A DNA stretch of 64,000 nucleotides from Chrysomallon squamiferum (Eukaryota; Mollusca; Gastropoda; Neomphalida; Peltospiridae). A program made the position numbers and the translations under genes. The DNA is taken from assembly GCA_012295275.1 (NCBI GenBank), contig CM022671.1:13250178-13314177 (forward strand), read 5' to 3'. Positions 11,440 to 24,100 of the stretch are shown here, piece by piece; positions within the stretch are counted from its first letter, which is position 1; the number at the start of each line of letters is the position of its first letter. The notes beneath the pieces were generated by a model. The model was not told where the DNA came from. It saw nothing but the letters and a program-made list of their open reading frames with translations, and did not search any database.

Positions 11440-14400
11440 TAAGTACACTTTCGGCTTTTGAGAAATACCACTTTTCACCGCCACCACATAAGAAGAAATA
11501 AGACAGACCGAATTGGATTTACACTTTGCTCAAGGTTAATGCACTAATATGTTCCTAGCACACTGACAAAGACCAATTTAGACCTCACAAACTGGTCAGA
11601 TGCCGCTGACGAGATTCGAACGCAGATACACACAGTCCAAAGACTGACGACGTTAACTGTCGGCAACAGGACAACGTTAGAAGATATAGTCAATAAGAGA
11701 TGGTAATCGTCGTTTAGAACCAAGCACGCCGTTCTTTCTCATTCTTAATGTTTTCCTGTCTTTCGTCTATTATTTTGTGGCAAATACATGGTTTAGCATT
11801 TTCAATATTCTCTATCTTATCTACTTCCGAACGGACGATGCACTGTCGCAGGATGATAAACACTAATTACGACCTCACAAACCTGCTGACGAGACCCATC
11901 CGATATCCAGACATTCTGAAAACTGACAATCTTACCTTTACGCCACAAGACAAAGTTAGAAAGTTTGCCCAATAACGCGAACGAAAGTCACACAATCAGA
12001 AGACGGACGATGTTACCTTTCGACCACAAGATTACGTTAGAAAATTTGTTCAGTAACCGAAGGTAATCATCGTTTCGCAAAAAACAAGCCGTACTTTGTC
12101 TTTCCTCATTCTTTTCTGTTTTTCGTCTATTTTTGGGGAAAAGCTAATACTTCCTTTAGGATTTTTAACATTCTCTCTCTTATGTACATTCGAATGGCCT
12201 CTGCACATTGACCTTGTTCAATAACCGAAGGTAATCACCGTTTCGGGAAAACCACACCATTCTTTGTCTTTCGTCATTGTTTTTGGTCTTTCATCTATTT
12301 TTGGCCGAAACCTATTACTTCCTTTAGGATTTTGAATATTTTCTGTCTTATGTACATCCGAATGGCCTCTGCACATTGACATTATTCGAGAAATTTCTCT
12401 CAATAACCTAACGTAATCATCGATTAGAACCAAGCAGCTCGTTCTTTGTCTTTCTTCAGGATGACAAAGTCCGATTATGACCTCACAAACTCGTCAGTTA
12501 CCGCTGACGAGACCCGAACGACAGCCACACACTCAGAAGATGCAGGATGTTATCTTCCAACCACAAGACTACGTTAGAGAAATTTTTCAATAACCTAAGG
12601 TAATCATCGATTACAACCAAGCAGCTCGTTCTTTGTCTTCCTTCATGGTTTCCTGTCTTTCGTCTCCTTTTCTGGCAAGTACGTGGTTTAGGATTTTCAA
12701 TATTCTGAGTCATATGCACGTCCGAATAGACTGCACAGAGAAATCATTCGGGAAAGAAATGTCGCAGGAAGAAAAAGTCCAATTACGACCACACAAACAC
12801 GTCACATACCACTCACGATAGCCGAAATAGAGGCACAGACTCAGAAGACGGACGATCTTACCTTTCGACCACAAGACTACATTAGAAAATATATTCCAGA
12901 ACCGAAGGTAATCATCGTTTCGGAAAAACCACACCATTCTTTGTCTTTCGTCATTCTTGTCTCTTTCGTCTGTTTTGGGGGAAAACTTAGTACTTCGTTT
13001 AGGATTTTGAATATTCTCTGTCTTATGTAATTCGAATGGTCTCTGCACATTGACCTTATTCGAGAACGCTCTGTCGCAGGATGACAAAGTCCGATTACAA
13101 CCTCACAAACTCGTCATAAACCGCTCAGGAGACCAGATCGAAAATCTCACAATCTATTTTGGGGAAAACGGTATTCCGTTTAGGATTTTGAATATTTCGA
13201 CTTACAAATGGTACGTGCAGAAAATTTATTCGAAAAACTGAAGGATGACAAAGTCCGATCAAACTCGTCAGATTCGAGACCCGAAAAACCACACCATTTT
13301 TGCAGGATGTTATCTTCCAACCACAAGACTATTTTAGAGAAATTTTTCAAAACCTAAGGTAATCATCGATTACAACCAAGCAGCTTTTGAATGGTTTCTG
13401 TCTTTCGTCTCCTTTTCTGTAATTACGTGGTTTAGGATTTTTAATATTCTCTGAGTCATATGCACGTCCGAATAGATTCAGAGAAATCATTCGGGAAAGA
13501 AATGTCGCAGGAAGAAAAAGTCCAATTACGACCACACAAACACGTCACATACCACTCACGATAGCCGAAATAGAGGCACAGACTCAGAAGACGGACGATC
13601 TTACCTTTCGACCACAAGACTACGTTAGAAATATTTTTCCAGAACCGAAGGTAATCATCGTTTACAAAAAACCACACCATTCTTTGTCTTTCGTCATTCT
13701 TGTCTCTTTCGTCTGTTTTGGGGGAAAACTTAGTACTTCGTTTAGGATTTTGAATATTCTCTGTCTTATGTAATTCGAATGGTCTCTGCACATTGACCTT
13801 ATTCGAGAACGCACTGTCGCAGGATGACAAAGTCCGATTACAACCTCACAAACTCGTCATATACCGCTCAGGAGACCAGATCGAAAATTTCACAATCAGA
13901 AGACGGACGATGTTACCTTTCGACCACAAGACTACGTTAGAAAATTTATTCAATAACCGAAGGTAATCATCGTTTCGGTAAAACCACACCATTTTTTCTC
14001 TTTTGTCTTTTTCGTCTATTTTTGGGGGAAAACCTAGTATTCCGTTTAGGATTTTGAATATTCTGTGTCTTATGTAATTCGAATGGTCTCTGCACATTGA
14101 CCTTATTCGAGAACGCACTGTCGCAGGATGACAAAGTCCGATTACGACCTCACAAACTCGTCAGATCTTTGTCTTTCAGAAGACGTCAATGTTACCTTTC
14201 GACCACAAGACTACGTTTTTTTCAATAACCTAAGGTATTCATCTTCCAAGCAGCTCGTTCTTTGTCTTCCTTCATGGTTTCCTGTCTTTCGTCTCCTTTT
14301 CTGGCAAGTACGTGGTTTAGGATTTTCAATATTCTGAGTCATATGCACGTCCGAATAGACTGCACAGAGAAATCGTTCGGGAAAGAAATGTCGCAGGAAG

Positions 14401-15010
14401 AAAAAGTCCAATTACGACCACACAAACACGTCAGATACCACTCACGATAGCCGAAATAGAGGCACAGACTCAGAAGACGCACAATGTTACCTTTCGACCA
14501 CAAGACTACGTTAGAAAATTTGTTCAATAACCGAAGTTAATCATCGTTTCGCAAAAAACAAGCCGTTCTTTGTCTTTCGTCGTTCTTTTGTGTCTTTCGC
14601 CTCTTTTGGGGGGAAACCTAGTAATTGCTTTAGGATTTTTAATATTCTCTCTCTTATGTACATTCGAATGGCCTCTGCACATTGACCTTGTTCAATGTTC
14701 GGGTAAACCACACCATTCTTTGTCTTTCGTCATTCTTTTGAGTTGTTTTTCTTCTATTTTTTGGGAAAATCTGGTACTGGCTAGTACTTCGTTTAGGATT
14801 TTTATTATTCTCTCTTTTATGTACATCCGAGAAAGTCCGATTACGACCTCACAGACTCGTCAGATACCGCTCAGAAGACCCGATCGAAAATATCACAATC
14901 AGAAGAAGGACGATGTTACATTTCGACCAGAAGACTACGTTAGAAAATTTATTCAATAACCGAAGGTAATCATCGTTTCAGGAAAACCACACCATTCTTT
15001 GTCTTTTTCT
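11440..15010 (-). repeat. Left array of a ~300-bp tRNA-derived tandem repeat
   Basis: About twelve diverged copies, period roughly 290-315 bp, are marked by the recurring words gaccacaagactacgtt, gtttaggatttt, ttcgaatgg and gtcgcagga. Read on the minus strand, each fuller unit has an A-box-like TGGTCGAAAGGTAAC followed about 43 nt later by a B-box-like GTTCGGGTC. The leftmost, most diverged unit has the exact B-box core GTTCGAATC (complement of 11613-11621). Its 65-nt tRNA-like stretch (11601-11665) is closed by TGCCG/CGGCA. It is known that tRNA-derived SINEs keep such Pol III boxes; the inference is that this array arose from one. Unit lengths vary through internal deletions (for example 13220-13340). 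Minus-strand open frames up to 125 codons recur with the units and are not called as genes. Confidence 0.75.
11601..11665 (-). ncRNA. tRNA-like head of the leftmost ~300-bp repeat unit (SINE-like relic)
   Basis: On the minus strand this 65-nt segment starts with TGCCG and ends with CGGCA. It has GTTAAC in the D-loop position, an anticodon-arm-like CAG...CTG around CTTTGGA, and the B-box core GTTCGAATC. It is too short and too poorly paired to be a working tRNA. It is best read as a tRNA-derived relic with an internal Pol III promoter. Confidence 0.5.
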
Positions 15011-15150
15011 TCACCTCTGATTTTCGTTTAGGATTTTGATGTTTCGTGTTTCTGTTTATTGACATGCACATTGAACTGTTGTGACGAACAGACCTTAAGA
15101 TTTTGAATATTCAATCGTATGCACACGTAACAGACAGCATTGAATGCGTT
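15011..15150. repeat. Mosaic junction between the ~300-bp and 169-bp repeats
   Basis: Words of the ~300-bp unit (cgtttaggattttga, ttaagattttgaatattc) alternate with words of the 169-bp monomer (cacctctgatttt, gtgtttctgtttattgac, aatcgtatgcacacg) over about 140 bp. The first clean 169-bp monomer follows. Confidence 0.65.
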
Positions 15151-18100
15151 CTGTTCCCAACCAGCTGTTTAAACTGTTAAGGGTTAATCATTACCTCTGA
15201 TTTCCATGATGTTGTGCGTGATTCTGTTTATTGAGAAGAGACGAACACACCTCGCAGCCGCTCGCACTGCAAAACTTTCAATCGGATTGACACATAACAG
15301 ACAGCATTGAATGCGTTCTGTTTTCAAGCAGGTCTTTAAACGCTGTTAAGGGTTAATCATTACATATGATTTCCATGATGCTGTGCGTGATACTGTTTAT
15401 TGACAAGAGACGAACACACGTCGGAGCTGCTCGCACTCCGAAACTTTCAATCGGATACACATATAACAGACAGCATTGAATGCGTTCTGTTTTCAAGCAG
15501 GTCTTTAAACGCTTTTAAGGGTTAATCATTACATCTGATTTCCATGATGTTGTGCGTGATTGTGTTTATTCAGAATAGAAGTACACATCTCGCTACCGCT
15601 CGCACTCCGAAACTTCCAATCGTATGCACGCGTAACAGACAGCATTGAATGCGTTCAGTTCTCAACCAGCTCTGTAAACGCTGTTAAGGGTTAATCATTA
15701 CCTCTGATTTCCATGATGTTGTGCGTGTTTCTGTTTGTTGAGATGAGACGAACACACCTCGAAACCGCTCGCACTCAGAAACTTCCAATCGTATGGACAC
15801 GTAACAGACAGCATTGAATGCGTTCTGTTTTCAAGCAGTTCTTTAAACGCTGTTAAGGGTTAATCGTTTCCTCTGATTTCCATGATGCTGTGCGTGATAC
15901 TGTTTATTGACAAGAGAGGAACACACGTCGAAACCGCTCGCACTCGGAAACTTTCAATCGGATACACACATAACAGACACCATTGAATGCGTTCTGTTCT
16001 CAAGCAGCCCTTTAAACGCTTTTAAGGGTTAATCATTACATCTGTTTTCCATGATGTTGTGCGTGTTTCTGCTGATTGAGATGAGACGAACACACCTCGC
16101 AGCCGCTGGCACTCCGAAACTTTCAATGTTATACCCACGTAACAGACAGCATTGAATGCGTTCTGTTTTCAAGCAGGTCTTTAAAGGCTGTTAAGGGTTA
16201 ATCATTACATCTGATTTCCATGATGTTGTGCGTGTTTCTGTTTATTGACATGAGACGAACAGACCTCGCAACCGCTCGCACTCCGAAACTTCCAATCGTA
16301 TGCACACGTAACAGACAGCATTGAATGCGTTCTGTTCCCAACCAGCTGTTAAGGGTTAATCATTACCTCTGATTTCCATGATGTTGTGCGTGATTCTGTT
16401 TATTGAGAAGAGACGAAGACACCTCGCAGCCGCTCGCACTGCAAAACTTTCAATCGGATTGACACATAACAGACAGCATTGAATGCGTTCTGTTTTCAAG
16501 CAGGTCTTTAAACGCTGTTAAGGGTTAATCATTACATATGATTTCCATGATGCTGTGCGTGATACTGTTTATTGACAAGAGACGAACACACGTCGGAGCT
16601 GCTCGCACTCCGAAACTTTCAATCGGATACACATATAACAGACAGCATTGAATGCGTTCTGTTTTCAAGCAGGTCTTTAAACGCTTTTAAGGGTTAATCA
16701 TTACATCTGATTTCCATGATGTTGTGCGTGATTGTGTTTATTCAGAATAGAAGTACACATCTCGCTACCGCTCGCACTCCGAAACTTCCAATCGTATGCA
16801 CGCGTAACAGACCACATTGAATGCGTTCAGTTCTCAACCAGCTCTGTAGACGCTGTTAAGGGTTAATCATTACCTCTGATTTCCATGATGTTGTGCGTGT
16901 TTCTGTTTGTTGAGATGAGACGAACACACCTCGAAACCGCTCGCACTCAGAAACTTCCAATCGTATGGACACGTAACAGACAGCATTGAATGCGTTCTGT
17001 TTTCAACCAGCTCTTTAAACGCTGTTAAGGGTTAATCATTACCTCTGATTTCCATGATGCTGTGCGTGATACTGTTTATTGAGAAGAGACGAACACACGT
17101 CGGAGCCGCTCGCACTGCGAAACTTTCAATCGGATACACACATAACAGACACCATTGAATGCGTTCAGTTCTCAAGCAGCCCTTTAAACGCTTTTAAGGG
17201 TTAATCATTACATCTGTTTTCCATGATGTTGTGCGTGTTTCTGCTGATTGAGATGAGACGAACACACCTCGCAGCCGCTGGCACTCCGAAACTTTCCATG
17301 TTATACCCACGTAACAGACAGCATTAAATGCGTTCTGTTTTCAAGCAGGTCTTTAAAGGCTGTTAATGGTTAATCATTACATCTGATTTCCATGATGTTG
17401 TGCGTGATTGTGTTTATTCAGAAGAGAAGTACACACCTCGCAAGCGCTCGCACTCCGAAACTTCCAATCGTATGCACACGTAACAGTCAGCATTGAATGC
17501 GTTCTGTTCCCAACTTTACAGCTGTTAAGGGTTAATCATTACCTCTGATATCCATGATGTTGTGCGTGATACTGTTTATTGAGAAGAGACGAACACACGT
17601 CGGAGCCGCTCGCACTGCGAAACTTTCAATCGGATTCACACATAACAGACAGCATTGAATGCGTTCTGTTTTCAAGCAGGTCTTTAAACGCTGTAAAGGG
17701 TTAATCATTAGATCTGATTTTGATGAGCTGCGTGGGTACGTTCGTTTGTTGAAAAGAGAGGAACACATCTCGCAACCGCTCGCTCTCCGAAACTTCCAAT
17801 CGTATGCACACGTAAGAGACAGCATTGAATGCGTTCTGTTTTCAAGCAGGTCTTTAAACGCTTTTAAGGGTTAATCATTACCTCTGACTTCCATGATGTT
17901 GTGCGTGATTCTGTTTATTGAGAAGAGACGAAGACACCTCGCAGCCGCTCGCACTCCGAAACTTTCAATCGGATACACACATAACAGACAGCATTGAATG
18001 CGTTCTGTTTTCAAGCAGGTCTTTAAACGCTTTTAAGGGTTAATCATTACATCTGTTTTCCATGATGTTGTGCGTGTTTCTGCTGATTGAGATGAGACGA

Positions 18101-21100
18101 ACACACCTCGCAGCCGCTGGCACTCCGAAACTTTCCATGTTATACCCACGTAACAGACAGCATTAAATGCGTTCTATTTTCAAGCAGGTCTTTAAACGCT
18201 GTTAAGGGTTAATCATTACCTCTGATTTCCATGATGTTGTGCGTGATTCTGTTTATTGAGAAGAGACGAAGACACCTCGCAGCCGCTCGCACTCCGAAAC
18301 TTTCAATCGGATACACACATAACAGACAGCATTGAATGCGTTCAGTTCTCAACCATCTCTTTAAACGCTGTTAAGGGTTAATCATTACATCTGATTTCGA
18401 TCAGGTAGTGCGTGTTTCCGTTTATTGTGATGAGACGAACACACCTCGCAACCGCTCGGACTCCGAAACTTTCAATATTATACCCACGTAACAGACAGCA
18501 TTGAATGCGTTCTGTTTTCAAGCAGGTCTTTAAACGCTGTTAAGGGTTAATCATTACATATGATTTCCATGATGCTGTGCGTGATACTGTTTATTGACAA
18601 GAGACGAACACACGTCGGAGCTGCTCGCACTCCGAAACTTTCAATCGGATACACATATAACAGACAGCATTGAATGCGTTCTGTTTTCAAGCAGGTCTTT
18701 AAACGCTTTTAAGGGTTAATCATTACATCTGATTTCCATGATGTTGTGCGTGATTCTGTTTATTGAGAAGAGACGAAGACACGTCGGAGCCGCTCGCACT
18801 CCGAAACTTTCAATCGGATTCACACATAACAGACAGCATTGAATGCGTTCTGTTTTCAAGCAGGTCTTTAAACGCTTTTAAGGGTTAATCATTACATCTG
18901 ATTTCCATGATGTTGTGCGTGATTGTGTTTATTCAGAAAAGAAGTACACATCTCGCTACCGCTCGCACTCCGAAACTTCCAATCGTATGCACGCGTAACA
19001 GACCACATTGAATGCGTTCAGTTCTCAACCAGCTCTGTAGACGCTGTTAAGGGTTAATCATTACCTCTGATTTCCATGATGTTGTGCGTGTTTCTGTTTG
19101 TTGAGATGAGACGAACACACCTCGAAACCGCTCGCACTCAGAAACTTCCAATCGTATGGACACGTAACAGACAGCATTGAATGCGTTCTGTTTTCAACCA
19201 GTTCTTTAAACGCTGTTAAGGGTTAATCATTACCTCTGATTTCCATGATGTTGTGCGTGTTTCTGTTTATTGAGATGAGACGAACACACCTCGAAACCGC
19301 TCGCACTCGGAAACTTTCAATCGGATACACACATAACAGACAGCATTGAATGCGTTCAGTTCTCAAGCAGCCCTTTAAACGCTTTTAAGGGTTAATCATT
19401 ACATCTGTTTTCCATGATGTTGTGCGTGTTTCTGTTTATTGAGATGAGACGAACACACCTCGCAACCGCTCGCACTCCGAAACTTTCAATGTTATACCCA
19501 CGTAACAGACAGCATTAAATGCGTTCTGTTTTCAAGCAGGTCTTTAAACGCTGTTAAGGGTTAATCATTACATCTGATTTCGATGAGGTAGTGCGTGTTT
19601 CTGTTTATTGAGATGAGACGAACACACCTCGCAACCGCTCGCACTCCGAAACTTTCCAATATTATGCACACGTAACAGACAGCATTGAATGCGTTCTGTT
19701 CTCAACCAGCTGTTTAAACCCTGTTAAGGGTTAATCATTACCTCTGATTTCCATGATGTTGTGCGTGTTTCTGTTTATTGAGATGAGACGAACACACCTC
19801 GCAAACCGCTCGCACTCCGAAACTTTCAATCGTATGCACACGTAACAGACAGCATTGAATGCGTTCTGTTCTCAACCAGCTCTTTAAACGCTGTTAAGGG
19901 TTAATCATTAGATCTGATTTCCATGAGGTAGTGCGTGTTTCTGTTTATTGAGATGAGACGAACACACCTCGCAACCGCTCGCACTCCGAAACTTCCAATC
20001 GTATGCACACGTAACAGACAGCATTGAATGCGTTCTGTTTTCAAGCAGGTCTTTAAACGCTGTTAAGGGTTAATCATTACCTCTGATTTCCATGATGTTG
20101 TGCGTGATTCTGTTTATTGAGAAGAGACGAACACATCTCGCAACCGCTCGCACTCCGAAACTTTCAATCGGATTCACACATAACAGACAGCATTGAATGC
20201 GTTCTGTTTTCAAGCAGGTCTTTAAACGCTTTTAAGGGTTAATCATTACATCTGATTTCGATGAGGTAGTGCGTGTTTCCGTTTATTGTGATGAGACGAA
20301 CACACCTCGCAACCGCTCGGACTCCGAAACTTTCAATGTTATACCCACGTAACAGACAGCATTGAATGCGTTCTGTTTTCAAGCAGGTCTTTAAACGCTG
20401 TTAAGGGTTAATCATTACATATGATTTCCATGATGCTGTGCGTGATACTGTTTATTGAGAAGAGACGAACACACGTCGGAGCCGCTCGCACTCCGAAACT
20501 TTCAATCGGATACACATATAACAGACAGCATTGAATGCGTTCTGTTTTCAATCAGGTCTTTAAACGCTGTTAAGGGTTAATCATTACCTCTGATTTCCAT
20601 GATGTTGTGCGTGATTCTGTTTATTGAGAAGAGACGAACACACGTCGGAGCCGCTCGCACTCCGAAACTTTCAATCGGATACACACATAACAGACAGCAT
20701 TGAATGCGTTCTGTTTTCAAGCAGGTCTTTAAACGCTTTTAAGGGTTAATCATTACATCTGATTTCCATGATGTTGTGCGTGATTCTGTTTATTCAGAAG
20801 AGACGAACACACCTCGCAACCGCTCGCACTCCGAAACTTCCAATCGTATGCACACGTAACAGACAGCATTGAATGCGTTCAGTTCTCAACCAGCTCTTTA
20901 AACGCTGTTAAGGGTTAATCATTACATCTGATTTCCATGATGTTGTGCGTGTTTCTGTTTGTTGAGATGAGACGAACACACCTCGCAACCGCTCGCACTC
21001 CGAAACTTTCAATCGTATGCACACGTAACAGACAGCATTGAATGCGTTCTGTTCTCAACCAGCTCTTTAAACGCTGTTAAGGGTTAATCATTACCTCTGA

Positions 21101-24100
21101 TTTCCATGATGTTGTGCGTGATTCTGTTTATTGAGAAGAGACGAACACACCTCGCAGCCGCTCGCACTCCGAAACTTTCAATCGGATACACACATAACAG
21201 ACAGCATTGAATGCGTTCAGTTCTCAACCATCTCTTTAAACGCTGTTAAGGGTTAATCATTACATCTGATTTCCATGATGTAGTGCGTGTTTCTGTTTAT
21301 TGAGAAGAGACGAACACACCTCGAAACCGCTCGCACTCAGAAACTTCCAATCGTATGGACACGTAACAGACAGCATTGAATGCGTTCTGTTTTCAACCAG
21401 GTCTTTAAACGCTGTTAAGGGTTAATCATTACATCTGATTTCCATGATGTTGTGCGTGTTTCTGTTTATTGAGAAGAGACGAACACACGTCGGAGCCGCT
21501 CGCACTCCGAAACTTTCAATCGGATTCACACATAACAGACAGCATTGAATGCGTTCTGTTTTCAAGCAGGTCTTTAAACGCTGTTAAGGGTTAATCATTA
21601 CATCTGATTTCCATGATGTTGTGCGTGATTCTGTTTATTGAGAAGAGACGAACACATCTCGAAACCGCTCGCACTCCGAAACTTTCAATCGGATGCACAC
21701 GTAACAGACAGCATTGAATGCGTTCAGTTCTCAACCAGCTCTTTAAACGCTGTTAAGGGTTAATCATTACCTCTGATTTCCATGATGTTGTGCGTGTTTC
21801 TGTTTGTTGAGATGAGACGAACACACCTCGAAACCGCTCGCACTCGAAACTTTCAATCGTATGCACACGTAACAGACAGCATTGAATGCGTTCTGTTTTC
21901 AAGCAGGTCTTTAAACGCTGTTAAGGGTTAATCATTACATCTGATTTCCATGATGTTGTGCGTGATTGTGTTTATTCAGAAGAGAAGTACACATCTCGCA
22001 ACCGCTCGCACTCCGAAACTTCCAATCGTATGCACACGTAACAGACAGCATTGAATGCGTTCAGTTCTCAACCAGCTCTTTAAACGCTGTTAAGGGTTAA
22101 TCATTACCTCTGATTTCCATGATGTTGTGCGTGTTTCTGTTTATTGAGATGAGACGAACACACCTCGAAACCGCTCGCACTCCGAAACTTCCAATCGTAT
22201 GGACACGTAACAGACAGCATTGAATGCGTTCTGTTTTCAAGCAGGTCTTTAAACGCTGTTAAGGGTTAATCATTACATCTGATTTCCATGATGTTGTGCG
22301 TGATACTGTTTATTGAGAAGAGACGAACACACGTCGGAGCCGCTCGCACTCCGAAACTTTCAATCGGATACACACATAACAGACAGCATTGAATGCGTTC
22401 TGTTTTCAAGCAGGTCTTTAAACGCTGTTAAGGGTTAATCATTACATCTGATTTCCATGATGTTGTGCGTGTTTCTGTTTATTGAGATGAGACGAACACA
22501 CCTCGCAACCGCTCGCACTCCGAAACTTCCAATCGTATGCACACGTAACAGACAGCATTGAATGCGTTCTGTTTTCAACCAGGTCTTTAAACGCTGTTAA
22601 GGGTTAATCATTACCTCTGATTTCCATGATGTTGTGCGTGATTCTGTTTATTGAGAAGAGACGAACACACCTCGCAGCCGCTCGCACTCCGAAACTTTCA
22701 ATCGTATGCACACGTAACAGACAGCATTGAATGCGTTCTGTTTCCAAGCAGGTCTTTAAACGCTGTTAAGGGTTAATCATTACATCTGATTTCGATGAGG
22801 TAGTGCGTGTTTCTGTTTATTGAGAAGAGACGAACACACCTCGCAACCGCTCGCACTCCGAAACTTTCAATCGTATACACACATAACAGACAGCATTGAA
22901 TGCGTTCTGTTTTCAAGCAGGTCTTTAAACGCTGTTAAGGGTTAATCATTACATCTGATTTCCATGATGTTGTGCGTGATTCTGTTTATTGAGAAGAGAC
23001 GAACACACGTCGGAGCCGCTCGCACTCCGAAACTTTCAATCGTATTCACACGTAACAGACAGCATTGAATGCGTTCTGTTTTCAAGCAGGTCTTTAAACG
23101 CTGTTAAGGGTTAATCATTACATCTGATTTCCATGATGTTGTGCGTGATTCTGTTTATTGAGAACAGACGAACACACGTCGGAGACGCTCCCACTCCGAA
23201 ACTTTCAATCGGATTCACACATAACAGACAGCATTGAATGCGTTCTGTTTTCAAGCAGGTCTTTAAACGCTGTTAAGGGTTAATCATTACATCTGATTTC
23301 CATGATGTTGTGCGTGATTCTGTTTATTGAGAAGAGACGAACACACCTCGCAACCGCTCGCACTCCGAAACTTTCAATCGGATGCACACGTAACAGACAG
23401 CATTGAATGCGTTCAGTTCTCAACCAGCTCTTTAAACGCTGTTAAGGGTTAATCATTACCTCTGATTTCCATGAGGTTGTGCGTGTTTCTGTTTATTGAG
23501 ATGAGACGAACACACCTCGCAGCCGCTCGCACTCCGAAACTTCCAATCGTATGGACACGTAACAGACAGCATTGAATGCGTTCTGTTTCAACCAGCTCTT
23601 TAAACGCTGTTAAGGGTTAATCATTACATCTGATTTCCATGAGGTAGTGCGTGTTTCTGTTTATTGAGATGAGACGAACACACCTCGCAACCGCTCGCAC
23701 TCCGAAACTTTCAATGTTATGCACACGTAACAGACAGCATTGAATGCGTTCTGTTTTCAAGCAGGTCTTTAAACGCTCTTAAGGGTTAATCATTACATCT
23801 GATTTCCATGATGTTGTGCGTGATTGTGTTTATTCAGAAGAGAAGTACACATCTCGCAACCGCTCGCACTCCGAAACTTCCAATCGAATGCACACGTAAC
23901 AGACAGCATTGAATGCGTTCAGTTCTCAACCAGCTGTTTAAACCCTGTTAAGGGTTAATCATTACCTCTGATTTCCATGATGTAGTGCGTGTTTCTGTTG
24001 ATTGAGATGAGACGAACACACCTCGCAAGCCGCTCGCACTCCGAAACTTTCAATCGTATGCACACGTAACAGACAGCATTGAATGCGTTCTGTTTTCAAG

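Noticed and set aside
12498-14959. Protein genes in the ~300-bp array
   Set aside because: The frames recur with the repeat, overlap in different frames, are broken by indels and match no family.
17532-17874. Open frames of 71-97 codons in the 169-bp satellite
   Set aside because: They arise in variant monomers only and carry no independent signal.
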